This document shows, in pieces, positions 1 to 7,651 of a stretch of DNA of 64,000 nucleotides; position 1 is the first letter of the stretch, and each line of letters starts with the position of its first letter. A model generated the notes under the pieces. That model saw nothing but the letters and a program-made list of their open reading frames with translations, was not told the origin of the DNA and did not search any database. Source of the stretch: Oscillospiraceae bacterium (GTDB lineage Bacteria; Bacillota; Clostridia; Oscillospirales; Acutalibacteraceae); the NCBI GenBank assembly GCA_015065645.1, contig SVPW01000003.1, forward strand, positions 1-64,000. The letters are read 5' to 3'. Made by a program: the position numbers and the translations under genes.

Positions 1-1070
1 CTATCGCTGATGTTGTTTTCTGCGACGTAGACGAAAATGATGTTGCTGTAACTTATCCTAATGCAGATGCTCCCTTTACTTTTACTGTTGCTGAACCTGT
101 TGTAGAACCGGAAGAACCGGAAGTAGAAGTTACTTCTGCTACATATAATCATTCCATTTCACTGAACGCAGGCTTGGCTGTAAATATTTATCTTTTACAG
201 ACAGATGATTGGGCTTCGTGTTCAAATCTTTATATGGAGATTGAAACAGAGGATTATTCTACTGGTGAATTGACATATACTACAGAAACTCTTTATGTTG
301 CTTCAATGGAGCCTGTATACCTTAGTAAGGCATATAGATATCAGTTCGTTTATACTGGTATTGATGCTCGTGAAATAGCTTCTCGTTTTACTGCAACAGT
401 ATACGGTGTTGATGCTAAAGGTAATGTGATTTTCACCTCTGATGTAGATGATGATTATAGTGTATTGGATTACTGTGTAAGTCAGTTTGGTAAAACAAAT
501 GAAGCTTTCAAAGTTGTATTAGCTGATTTGTTAAACTATGGTGCTGCTGCACAAGCTAACTTTAGTTATCGTGTTAATGAACCTGTAAATACATTAGCTT
601 CTGTTGTCGATTATGTAGAACAGTATGAAACAAAAACAGCTCCCACTTTAGATGCCACTTCAAGCAAAGAAGGTACAGGTGTAAATATTAGTAATACTGT
701 AACCTGTGAGTCTGTTGTTGAATTAGTTTGTGCAGTTAAAAAGGCAGATGTTGCTGCTTACGATTTTGATTCATTAAAGTTTAAACTTACATATGGTGGC
801 AACACATATGAAATGGATAGCTCTGTATTTACTAATCTTTCTACAGACACGTATTATCGTGCATATTATGGTGGTTTACTTTCTACACAGTTTTCCGAGG
901 ATATCATTATTGGTCTTTATGAAGGAGATACCTTAATATCTGTGATTCGTACATATTCTATAGAGGCATATTGTATTTCTCAAATTGAAAAATATGCTGT
1001 AGGTACTACACAAAATACATTGTATACTATGTTGATGACTTATGGTTATTCAGCAGCTAATTATTTTTAA
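1..1070 (+). CDS. Secreted surface protein, C-terminal part (5' end outside window)
   Basis: The frame is open from position 3, so the TTG at 174 in the ORF track is not the start; the gene begins upstream of the window. The visible part opens with the end of a beta-rich domain and an acidic Pro/Glu/Val linker (VVEPEEPEVEV), then two related modules that end in similar text: 'LLNYGAAAQANFSY' and 'LMTYGYSAANYF', each preceded by Y-C-(V/I)-S-Q. Thr/Ser/Asp-rich composition and lack of helix-rich or membrane segments fit an extracellular protein. No sortase motif or anchor is seen at the C-terminus. Modules ending in 'LxxLLNYGAAAQ' are common at the ends of large secreted proteins of gut Clostridia (recollection, not a search). 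Only 17 bases separate its stop from the RiPP precursor, so both are probably on one transcript. No enzymatic function can be assigned. Confidence 0.75.
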   Translation, partial: IADVVFCDVDENDVAVTYPNADAPFTFTVAEPVVEPEEPEVEVTSATYNHSISLNAGLAVNIYLLQTDDWASCSNLYMEIETEDYSTGELTYTTETLYVASMEPVYLSKAYRYQFVYTGIDAREIASRFTATVYGVDAKGNVIFTSDVDDDYSVLDYCVSQFGKTNEAFKVVLADLLNYGAAAQANFSYRVNEPVNTLASVVDYVEQYETKTAPTLDATSSKEGTGVNISNTVTCESVVELVCAVKKADVAAYDFDSLKFKLTYGGNTYEMDSSVFTNLSTDTYYRAYYGGLLSTQFSEDIIIGLYEGDTLISVIRTYSIEAYCISQIEKYAVGTTQNTLYTMLMTYGYSAANYF

Positions 1071-1087
1071 AGTGAGGTGTTAAGACA

Positions 1088-1186
1088 ATGAAGGCTTATG
1101 TTGAAATCGTTAAGTTTGACGTTAAGGACGTAATTACTACAAGCGAAGGCGAATATACTTGCCCGACTGAGGGTGACCTCGACTAA
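1088..1186 (+). CDS. RiPP precursor peptide, 32 aa (too short for the ORF track)
   Basis: This small ORF encodes 32 residues, starts with ATG, and has a good ribosome site (GAGGTG, 8 bases upstream). The first part, MKAYVEIVKFDVKDVITTS, is charged, beta-prone and leader-like. The remainder is short and acidic with a single cysteine (EGEYTCPTEGDLD). Candidate modification sites are Cys25, Thr24, Thr27, Thr17, Thr18 and Ser19. It lies directly upstream of a radical SAM/SPASM enzyme, an HPr-kinase-like protein and a YcaO enzyme, which is the diagnostic context for a ribosomally made, post-translationally modified peptide. A terminator-like hairpin follows its stop, as expected where the substrate must be made in excess over its enzymes. 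The leader/core boundary is inference; no double-Gly cleavage site is visible. I do not recognise it as a member of a named precursor family. Confidence 0.75.
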   Translation: MKAYVEIVKFDVKDVITTSEGEYTCPTEGDLD

Positions 1187-1195
1187 ACCAATTCG

Positions 1196-1230
1196 AAAAG
1201 GCTGCCTTTAAAAGGCGGCCTTTTTGTTTT
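1196..1230 (+). terminator. Partial terminator/attenuator between precursor and maturation genes
   Basis: An 11-bp stem AAAAGGCTGCC / GGCGGCCTTTT (one T-G pair) with a 7-base loop is followed by a T-rich tract. It sits between the precursor stop and the radical SAM start. With no clear promoter after it, read-through must supply the downstream genes, giving high precursor and low enzyme expression. Confidence 0.75.
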
Positions 1231-1260
1231 ATTAAAATCCATATAGAATAGGTGTAATGA

Positions 1261-2619
1261 TTGATTACGATAATTGAAAATGATTCTTTAATAAATAAAA
1301 TTTTAGGAATGCAAAATATAACTGATTCGAAATATCGCTGGAGTTGTTTTACTGTAGTAGTGAAACATAACGATATGATTTTGTTATATAATACACTTAC
1401 TTCTGAAGAAATTGCTATTTCTGAATCTATATACAAATCTGTAGTAGATGAAACGAAACATGAAATTTATAATACTTTGATAAAAAAATGGTTTTTAGTG
1501 CCAATTGATTTCAATGAACAAGAGTTATACAATAGTGTATTCGCTACAGCTGGTTTGTTTGTTAAAAAAAATGGGATAACAAATTATATTATTATGACTA
1601 CTACAGATTGTAACGCTCGTTGTTTTTATTGCTTTGAAAAAGATGTAAAAAAATACTCTATGAGCAAAAAAACTGCTGTAGATGTTGCAGATTTTATTAT
1701 GAAAAAATCCTTGGGACAAAAAGTACAAATACAGTGGTTTGGCGGCGAACCACTATATAACCGCGAGGCAATTGATACAATTTGTAATAGACTCAAAAAC
1801 AATAATATAAATTTTAATAGTATTATGATTACGAATGGCTATTTAATAGATCCATTATCAATCAGTAAAGATGTTCGACTTTGGAATTTGAAGCGTGTTC
1901 AAATAACACTTGATGGCACGGAAAAAATATATAATCGATGTAAAAATTATATATATGAAAGTGGTGTTAATCCATTTTTAAAAGTGGTTAAAAATATTGA
2001 AGCTTTATTAAAAGAAAAAATAAAGGTATCTATACGTTTAAATTTGGATAAGCATAATAAAGAAGATTTGTTTTCTTTAGTTGATTTTTTGAATGACGTG
2101 TTTATAGATTATGTAGAGTATATAAATGTATATGTTTGTTTGTTATATGATGATCGTGGTATAAAGACTATGACTTCGGATGCTCAGACGAGAAAAGATG
2201 GTTATGAGCAGTTAATTAAATTGGAGAATTATATACATTATAAAAAATTATCTAGTAAATCATATCCGCCCAAAAGAATGAGGTTATTTGCGTGTATGGC
2301 TGATATGGAAAATTCTACTACCATATTGCCTGATGGTAATTTAGGTAAATGCGATCATATGTTAAAGGATGAGTTTTGGGGTAATATATATTCTGATTCT
2401 GTTAATGTTGATAATTTCAAAAAATGGCAAGAATATAGATCAACATTAACTCTTTGCAATAGTTGCCCTATGCTTCCTAATTGTTTAAGCGTTAAAAATT
2501 GCCCAGATAATGGTAAATATGATTGTGATGAACAGATTATGGAACGAAAAATCGAAAAATTAAAAAAATCAATGATAAATGCATATGACAATTTTAATAA
2601 ATCTAATATGGGTGAATAA
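1261..2619 (+). CDS. Radical SAM/SPASM RiPP maturation enzyme
   Basis: A 452-aa protein. The TTG start at 1261 is chosen because AGGTG lies 7 bases upstream and the nearby ATG at 1257 is out of frame. Residues about 1-110 form a small mixed domain of the type that often carries the leader-peptide recognition fold in such enzymes. The radical SAM cluster motif is CNARCFYC (Cys117, 121, 124), followed by a 'FGGEPL' SAM-binding motif. From Cys345 a C-terminal SPASM-type region has spaced cysteines (CNSCPMLPNC, then C-P-D and C-D), for one or two auxiliary [4Fe-4S] clusters. Known SPASM enzymes install thioether, C-C or C-O crosslinks, epimers or decarboxylations; which one applies is not readable here. 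With one Cys in the precursor, a single thioether or an attack on another side chain are options. The gene is markedly AT-rich compared with the YcaO gene. Confidence 0.88.
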   Translation: MITIIENDSLINKILGMQNITDSKYRWSCFTVVVKHNDMILLYNTLTSEEIAISESIYKSVVDETKHEIYNTLIKKWFLVPIDFNEQELYNSVFATAGLFVKKNGITNYIIMTTTDCNARCFYCFEKDVKKYSMSKKTAVDVADFIMKKSLGQKVQIQWFGGEPLYNREAIDTICNRLKNNNINFNSIMITNGYLIDPLSISKDVRLWNLKRVQITLDGTEKIYNRCKNYIYESGVNPFLKVVKNIEALLKEKIKVSIRLNLDKHNKEDLFSLVDFLNDVFIDYVEYINVYVCLLYDDRGIKTMTSDAQTRKDGYEQLIKLENYIHYKKLSSKSYPPKRMRLFACMADMENSTTILPDGNLGKCDHMLKDEFWGNIYSDSVNVDNFKKWQEYRSTLTLCNSCPMLPNCLSVKNCPDNGKYDCDEQIMERKIEKLKKSMINAYDNFNKSNMGE

Positions 2620-2623
2620 TTAT

Positions 2624-3340
2624 ATGATGAATTTTATTATGAAAATTGCTGATTTCAATTTCAAAATATCTAATAATTTATTGAATTTTAAAACACGCTT
2701 TAATATGTATTTTACTAATGATAAAAAAATTGATTGTGAGTTATTAGTTACACATAACGATTTGCACAATGAAATATCTTTAAGCGAATTTAAATCTTCT
2801 GATAAATATATAGAGTTTGTATGCATTTCGAGAAAAATTGCTGATTGGCTACCGCTACATAATGCATTTGTGCTTCATTCAGCTACATTTGAAGTTGATG
2901 GCACGGGTGTTGCGTTTGCGGCGCATAGCGGTACGGGAAAGACCACGCATATGAGGTTATGGCAGGAACTTTTGGGTAAGCGTATGACGGTTGTAAATGG
3001 TGACAAGCCTATTGTTCGCTTCTTTGAGGATGAGCCTGAATGTCCTTACGCCTACGGTACACCATGGAACGGTAAAGAAAGGCTTGGATGCAATATGCGT
3101 ACACCGCTAAAGCATATTTGTTTTATTGAACGAAGCGAAACAAATTCCTGTGAACCGATGGACAAAAAGGACGCTGTAGACCTTATGTTCAATCAGGTTT
3201 ATATGCCTACAGATCCGCAAGCAGCGCTTTGTACAATGCAGCTTATTGACCGTTTGCTTTCTTGTTGCAAGCTTTGGAAGATAAGATGTAATATGGAGCC
3301 GAACGCCGCAGAAGTTGCTTACAATACTATTTGGGAGTAA
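2624..3340 (+). CDS. HPr-kinase-like P-loop protein of the RiPP cassette
   Basis: A 238-aa protein. The ATG at 2624, four bases after the radical SAM stop, is a better start than the track's 2579, which lies inside the upstream gene. The Walker A motif is AHSGTGKTT near residue 100. Later motifs 'VNGDKPIV' and 'GTPWNGKERLG' fit the HPr kinase/phosphorylase and PEP-carboxykinase-like fold. The conserved N-terminal HPr-kinase domain is absent. Homologues of HPr kinase in lasso-peptide clusters (for example ThcoK) phosphorylate precursor peptides, so a role in phosphorylating the precursor is plausible; a regulatory or energy-coupling role is the alternative. The first roughly 80 codons are very AT-rich while the P-loop half has a composition like the rest of the chromosome, suggesting a recombination joint inside the gene. 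Translation is probably coupled to the radical SAM gene. Confidence 0.75.
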   Translation: MMNFIMKIADFNFKISNNLLNFKTRFNMYFTNDKKIDCELLVTHNDLHNEISLSEFKSSDKYIEFVCISRKIADWLPLHNAFVLHSATFEVDGTGVAFAAHSGTGKTTHMRLWQELLGKRMTVVNGDKPIVRFFEDEPECPYAYGTPWNGKERLGCNMRTPLKHICFIERSETNSCEPMDKKDAVDLMFNQVYMPTDPQAALCTMQLIDRLLSCCKLWKIRCNMEPNAAEVAYNTIWE

Positions 3341-3360
3341 TAATTAAAGTAGGAGCATTT

Positions 3361-5151
3361 ATGAAATATATTGATGAGAAATTTAAAGATGAAAAACCCG
3401 AAATAACAGTTGAAAATATAATAAAAAAGCTTGATATCATTGGAATTAAACTTCAGGAAAAGTGGAATGATTCTAAAATTGAAAATTGCTGGAGTACGAT
3501 AATATCTGTAGATGGTAAAATCCCTAGCACCAACGGTAAAGGTATTACTAAGGCATTTGCAAGAGCAAGTGCTTACGGCGAATTTATGGAAAGACTTCAA
3601 AGCGGGCTTTTCTTCTATAAATATCAATCCTTTGAAAACGATGATTCGGTGTATTTACATTCATTTGCTCCGGACAAGCGATATATGTCTAAAGAGGAAC
3701 TGTTGGAAAACAGTGAATGGATGGAGCCTATCGTTAAGAGATACGGTATAACAAAGGAAAATATTGCAGAGCAGTGCCAGATTTATGCCTGCTCTGATAA
3801 AATTCTCACATTGCCTTATTACAGCATTTTTGAGGATGAATATGTTTACCTTCCTGCAGCATTTGCAGAGCATATCTATTCTGCTAACGGATGCTGTGTA
3901 GGTAACACAAGAGAGGAAGCCTGGGTGCATGCTCTTTCTGAAATATTAGAAAGGCACTCAAATATAGAGGTTGTAAAAAACGGCAAGGCAGTACCTGTTA
4001 TCTCACGTGAAGAACTTAAAAAATTCAAAGCGGTAAATGCTATTCTTGAAAGAATAGAAGAACAGGGTATTTATGATGTTGAGGTACTTGATTATTCCTG
4101 TGGTAAAAAGTTTCCGGTTATAGCTACTCGTATAATTAATAAAAAAACCAAAGGTTATCTTGTTAATGTTGGTGCAGACCCTGTATTTGAAATTGCGGTT
4201 GAAAGAACTCTTACAGAGATTTTCCAAGGAAGAAATCTATATGATTTTACTTCCAGACATAATGGGGCTATCCTTAATAAGCTTTCCGATATAAATATTG
4301 CCGATAACATCATTAACCAACTGGAAACGGGCAACGGAATGTATACTGCTGATTTTTTTGCAGATGCCACAGCCGAAAATGATATTCTGTCATTTCCTGA
4401 TAATGTTGATAAGAATAACACTCAGCTGTTGAATTATGTGTTGGATATTTTTAAAAGTTTTAATTTACCTGTTTATGTTCGCAACAATTCTTTTCTGGGC
4501 TTCCCTTGCTATAAATTTATTGTTCCCGGATATTCGGAATCAAGAGGTGAGAGGCTTAGAGAGGCAATTCCGACATATTATTTTGCTGATCGTGCTTCTA
4601 AAACATTACGTAATATTAAAAAGGCTGATATGCCTGCATTGAGCGAATTGCTGACATATCATAAAATGATAGCAAACTTTATAAGCAAGAAGAATAACAT
4701 TAATTATCTTACGGGGCTTCCGCTTTCCTGTGCCACATACAATATGCCGTCTATACATTTTGCTTATGCGGCATTAAAACTTAAAAATTACAATCTTTTT
4801 AATTCTTATATGGATTCTGCCATTGCGTTTACGCCGGATGACAGCGATGAAAAGGATTATTTAATGGCAGTTAAGCAGTGGGTGAATTTCGCTGTTGGCG
4901 GAGTTGAAAAGGAAACCGCTATAACTGTAATAGAAAAATTCTATTTTAAAAATACAGTTGAGCATTTGAAAAAGAATTTGGAAAAAGATGCTTTACTTGA
5001 TGAGTTTTTAATTGAATGTGAGGATTGTAATGCTTGCAAGCATAAAGAAGGTTGTTGCTATAAGAATATTCAGGAAATAATAGCAAAAGCCGGTGCGGAG
5101 TATGCAAAATTCACCCACGGTCAGGATAGAGAAAATTTTAAATTCAATTAA
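3361..5151 (+). CDS. YcaO-domain protein of the RiPP cassette
   Basis: A 596-aa protein starting at the ATG at 3361 (AGGAG five bases upstream) rather than the track's 3331. Glu-rich ATP/Mg-binding segments typical of YcaO are visible: 'AYGEFMERLQ', 'ALSEILERHS' and 'LTEIFQGR'. YcaO enzymes use ATP to activate a peptide backbone amide, giving thiazoline/oxazoline, thioamide or amidine products. No separate E1-like partner or azoline dehydrogenase is nearby, which fits either a stand-alone YcaO or one relying on another leader-binding domain. The C-terminal ~100 residues look helical, and a cysteine cluster (CEDCNACKHKEGCC) could bind metal or an Fe-S cluster; this is unusual for cyclodehydratases. 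It is the last gene before a strong terminator. Confidence 0.85.
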   Translation: MKYIDEKFKDEKPEITVENIIKKLDIIGIKLQEKWNDSKIENCWSTIISVDGKIPSTNGKGITKAFARASAYGEFMERLQSGLFFYKYQSFENDDSVYLHSFAPDKRYMSKEELLENSEWMEPIVKRYGITKENIAEQCQIYACSDKILTLPYYSIFEDEYVYLPAAFAEHIYSANGCCVGNTREEAWVHALSEILERHSNIEVVKNGKAVPVISREELKKFKAVNAILERIEEQGIYDVEVLDYSCGKKFPVIATRIINKKTKGYLVNVGADPVFEIAVERTLTEIFQGRNLYDFTSRHNGAILNKLSDINIADNIINQLETGNGMYTADFFADATAENDILSFPDNVDKNNTQLLNYVLDIFKSFNLPVYVRNNSFLGFPCYKFIVPGYSESRGERLREAIPTYYFADRASKTLRNIKKADMPALSELLTYHKMIANFISKKNNINYLTGLPLSCATYNMPSIHFAYAALKLKNYNLFNSYMDSAIAFTPDDSDEKDYLMAVKQWVNFAVGGVEKETAITVIEKFYFKNTVEHLKKNLEKDALLDEFLIECEDCNACKHKEGCCYKNIQEIIAKAGAEYAKFTHGQDRENFKFN

Positions 5152-5170
5152 TGCCTACAATATGTAACAA

Positions 5171-5206
5171 AAAACCGATGAGCGTTTGTGCTCATCGGTT
5201 TTGTGT
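5171..5206. terminator. Bidirectional terminator between YcaO gene and AGCS gene
   Basis: A 13-bp perfect stem AAAACCGATGAGC / GCTCATCGGTTTT with a 6-base loop; A-rich on the left and T-rich on the right, so it can serve both convergent genes. Confidence 0.9.
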
Positions 5207-5230
5207 TTATATAGTGATTTATTTTTATGA

Positions 5231-7153
5231 TTAATCCTCGCCGGCAAGGACTGCAGCTTCTGCTTCTGCTTGAATTTCGGGGTCTACAGAAAGCATAGGC
5301 TTTTCATTTTTGCCTTTAATGCGGCGGTTTACATAGTTTTTGGTAATCTTCATAACCAGTGGGAAGAGAACTACAACACCGATAAGGTTTGGAATCATCA
5401 TAAGTCCGTTAAAGGTATCGGAAATATCCCAAGCGAGTGAGGAGGTCATAATAGCGCCGGAGATTATCATAAGAACGAAGAATATGCGGTAGAATTTAAC
5501 CGATTTCTCACCAAATAGATACTCAACTGCCTTTGAGCCGTACTGCGACCAACCGAGAACGGTTGTAAATGCGAACAAAAGCATTGCAACGGCTATAAAC
5601 ATTTCACCGATTGCACCGAAATTAGCACCGAATGCGGAGGCTACAAGTGTGGCATCGTTTACTTCGTTGCTTATAGCAAGACCTGTTTCAAGGTCAATAT
5701 AACCGCTTGAAAGAACTACTACAGCTGTCATTGTGCAGACAATCATAGTATCAAAGAACACCTCAAAAATACCCCACATACCCTGTGTTACGGGCTCCTT
5801 AACATTAGAGGAGGAGTGAACCATTACCGATGAACCAAGACCTGCTTCATTGGAGAAAACGCCACGCTTACAGCCCTGTGTGATAACTGTTTTAAGGCTT
5901 GCGCCAACAACGCCGCCGACAGCTGCCTCAACACCGAAAGCAAACTTAAAGATAGAACTGAAGATTGCTCCTACCTGATCAATGTTTATAAAGAATATTG
6001 CAAGAGCACCGATAACGTAAAGCACCGCCATAAAGGGTACAACCTTTTCGGCAACCGATGCAATTCTCTGCAGACCGCCGATAATGATAAGACCGCCGAT
6101 TATAACGAGTGCAATACCGATAAGAAGACTTGTTGTGGGGATTCCTGCAACTGTGCCCAAGGTGTTATCACCAAAGAATGCCGATTGAATATTAATGGTA
6201 ATTTTGTTTACCTGACCCATATTTCCTATACCGAAGGAAGCAAGAATTGCAAAGATTGAGAAAAGAACGGCAAGTATTTTACCGATTTTTTTGCAACCCT
6301 TTTTAGCGCCGAGTCCATCACGCAGATAGTACATAGCTCCTCCCGACCATTCACCGTTTGCATTACGGCGGCGGAAGAAAATACCCAAAACATTTTCTGA
6401 GAAGTTTGTCATCATACCAAAGAATGCGGCAATCCACATCCAGAAAACAGCACCCGGACCACCGATTACGATAGCTGCGGCAACACCTGCGATATTACCT
6501 GTACCGATTGTTGCGGCAAGGGCTGTACAAAGAGCCTGGAACTGAGAAATACTCTTTTTATCGGTTTTTTTGGTGGAGGCACTGTCCTTTTTGAAAACAC
6601 CGCCTATAGTCTTTTTCCACCATGTGGGCAAATGGGAAATCTGGAATACCTTGGTAACGAGGGTTAAAAGCACACCTGTTCCAAGCAACATTAAAAGACC
6701 GATTTTAACCCAAGCAAAGTCATTTATGTAGTTGTTTACCGAAACGATATAGTCAATAGAACCATCCTTTACGGTAAGCTCTGTAACGGTGAAGCGTTCT
6801 TCTGTTTTCTTGACCTGTTTTCCGTTTTCGTCAAGGTCAATATATTCAACCGTTTGGTTTTCTGCCTTATAGCTATCAGGGTCATTGAGGTTGGCATAAA
6901 GATTAACAGTATAGGAAGAACCAAAGGAATCGTCAAAACCCTTTACTACAACGCTGTCATCAAAATAAAACTTTTGAATAACTTCATCGCCCTCTTTAAG
7001 CTCATAAGAACCGATGCTGTAGCTTATGTTGTCACCGTCCTTAGATGCGCTTGCAGTCAGCTTATCGCTGCCGCCGTTACTGCTTTCACCGCATGCACAC
7101 AGGCTTAAAAGTGCCATTATGCAAATAAGCAATGCAAGCATTTTCCTTTTCAT
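5231..7153 (-). CDS. AGCS-family sodium:glycine/alanine symporter with lipoprotein-like N-terminus
   Basis: A 640-aa protein. ATG at 7153 is preferred over 7162 because AAGGG lies 9 bases before it. Residues ~1-25 form a lipoprotein signal ending 'LSLCACGE' (lipobox L-C-A-C), followed by ~120 residues of hydrophilic, extracytoplasmic-looking sequence, then an AGCS transporter core from about residue 150 with ten or more membrane spans and family text such as 'ALCTALAATIGTGNIAGVA' and 'CKRGVFSNEAGLG'. AGCS carriers bring in glycine or alanine with Na+. A tandem glycine riboswitch immediately upstream points to glycine as substrate. The lipid-anchored, extracytoplasmic N-terminal domain on a polytopic carrier is unusual; it could capture substrate or aid membrane placement (inference). 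Confidence 0.93.
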   Translation of the reverse strand: MKRKMLALLICIMALLSLCACGESSNGGSDKLTASASKDGDNISYSIGSYELKEGDEVIQKFYFDDSVVVKGFDDSFGSSYTVNLYANLNDPDSYKAENQTVEYIDLDENGKQVKKTEERFTVTELTVKDGSIDYIVSVNNYINDFAWVKIGLLMLLGTGVLLTLVTKVFQISHLPTWWKKTIGGVFKKDSASTKKTDKKSISQFQALCTALAATIGTGNIAGVAAAIVIGGPGAVFWMWIAAFFGMMTNFSENVLGIFFRRRNANGEWSGGAMYYLRDGLGAKKGCKKIGKILAVLFSIFAILASFGIGNMGQVNKITINIQSAFFGDNTLGTVAGIPTTSLLIGIALVIIGGLIIIGGLQRIASVAEKVVPFMAVLYVIGALAIFFINIDQVGAIFSSIFKFAFGVEAAVGGVVGASLKTVITQGCKRGVFSNEAGLGSSVMVHSSSNVKEPVTQGMWGIFEVFFDTMIVCTMTAVVVLSSGYIDLETGLAISNEVNDATLVASAFGANFGAIGEMFIAVAMLLFAFTTVLGWSQYGSKAVEYLFGEKSVKFYRIFFVLMIISGAIMTSSLAWDISDTFNGLMMIPNLIGVVVLFPLVMKITKNYVNRRIKGKNEKPMLSVDPEIQAEAEAAVLAGED

Positions 7154-7244
7154 AATTATCATCCCTTCAAAAATAATAAAACGGATTGCCGCAAAAGCAA
7201 CCCGTAAGAAAACAAAATATGCCTATATATAAATATAGGTAGAA

Positions 7245-7406
7245 AACTTTGTCCTTTTGCCTGAGAGATTCACGCTTTACGTTTTGCCCCTTCGGCACCT
7301 GACTTACGGCAGGCTTCTCCAAAGTACCGTCAATTTACAGTCCTTATCTTTTAAAAGATACCTGAGAGTGTTACTCCTTCGGTTGCTAAAGCATTTCCTG
7401 TAAACA
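7245..7406 (-). promoter_or_regulatory. Tandem glycine riboswitch
   Basis: Read on the minus strand, aptamer I is closed by TTTACAG/CTGTAAA and contains ACCGAAGGAGTAA and CACTCTCAGG. Aptamer II contains GTGCCGAAGGGGCAA and ATCTCTCAGGCAAAAGGAC. These are the hallmark glycine-aptamer elements, in the usual two-copy arrangement with a short linker. It lies about 90 bases before the AGCS start. A small hairpin (CCTATATTTATATATAGG, around 7222-7239) between aptamer II and the gene may be part of the expression platform. Glycine-responsive control of transport follows from known riboswitch biology; on or off cannot be told from sequence alone. Confidence 0.95.
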
Positions 7407-7436
7407 TCACACGGTCATATTCAATTCAACCAATGC

Positions 7437-7465
7437 ATTATATCATCATTTTCGTATTTATGCAA
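7437..7465 (-). promoter_or_regulatory. Promoter of the glycine riboswitch/AGCS transcript
   Basis: On the minus strand TTGCAT and TATAAT are separated by 17 bases, placing the start of transcription near 7430, just before aptamer I. Confidence 0.7.
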
Positions 7466-7472
7466 CATTTTT

Positions 7473-7637
7473 TTACATATTTCTTATAACTATTCCGCAA
7501 ATTGCAAGAACAGCAAATGTAATAGCTGCGATTGTTATGATAATATTGAAGGCTTTGCCGAATCTTTTAATAAACCTATCCTCTGCGGTTTCGGGTGGTT
7601 CTTTTGGCTCAGGGTCATCTATATATGGATATTTCAT
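7473..7637 (-). CDS. 54-aa single-pass membrane protein downstream of dacF
   Basis: Absent from the ORF track. The ATG at 7637 has a strong GGAGG site and lies 14 bases after the dacF stop, so it is co-transcribed with dacF. The peptide starts MKYPYIDDPEPKEPPE, a short Pro/Glu/Asp-rich cytoplasmic part, followed by basic residues (RFIKRFGK) and one hydrophobic span ending with RNM. The layout suggests N-in topology with a small acidic-proline head. I do not recognise the family. Given its neighbour it may assist or regulate the carboxypeptidase or cell-wall enzymes, but this is inference from position only. Confidence 0.6.
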   Translation of the reverse strand: MKYPYIDDPEPKEPPETAEDRFIKRFGKAFNIIITIAAITFAVLAICGIVIRNM

Positions 7638-7651
7638 AATTGCTTTTCCTC

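Noticed and set aside
1137-1436. Minus-strand 99-aa ORF across the precursor/radical SAM junction
   Set aside because: Overlaps the terminator and two well-supported plus-strand genes; no ribosome site.
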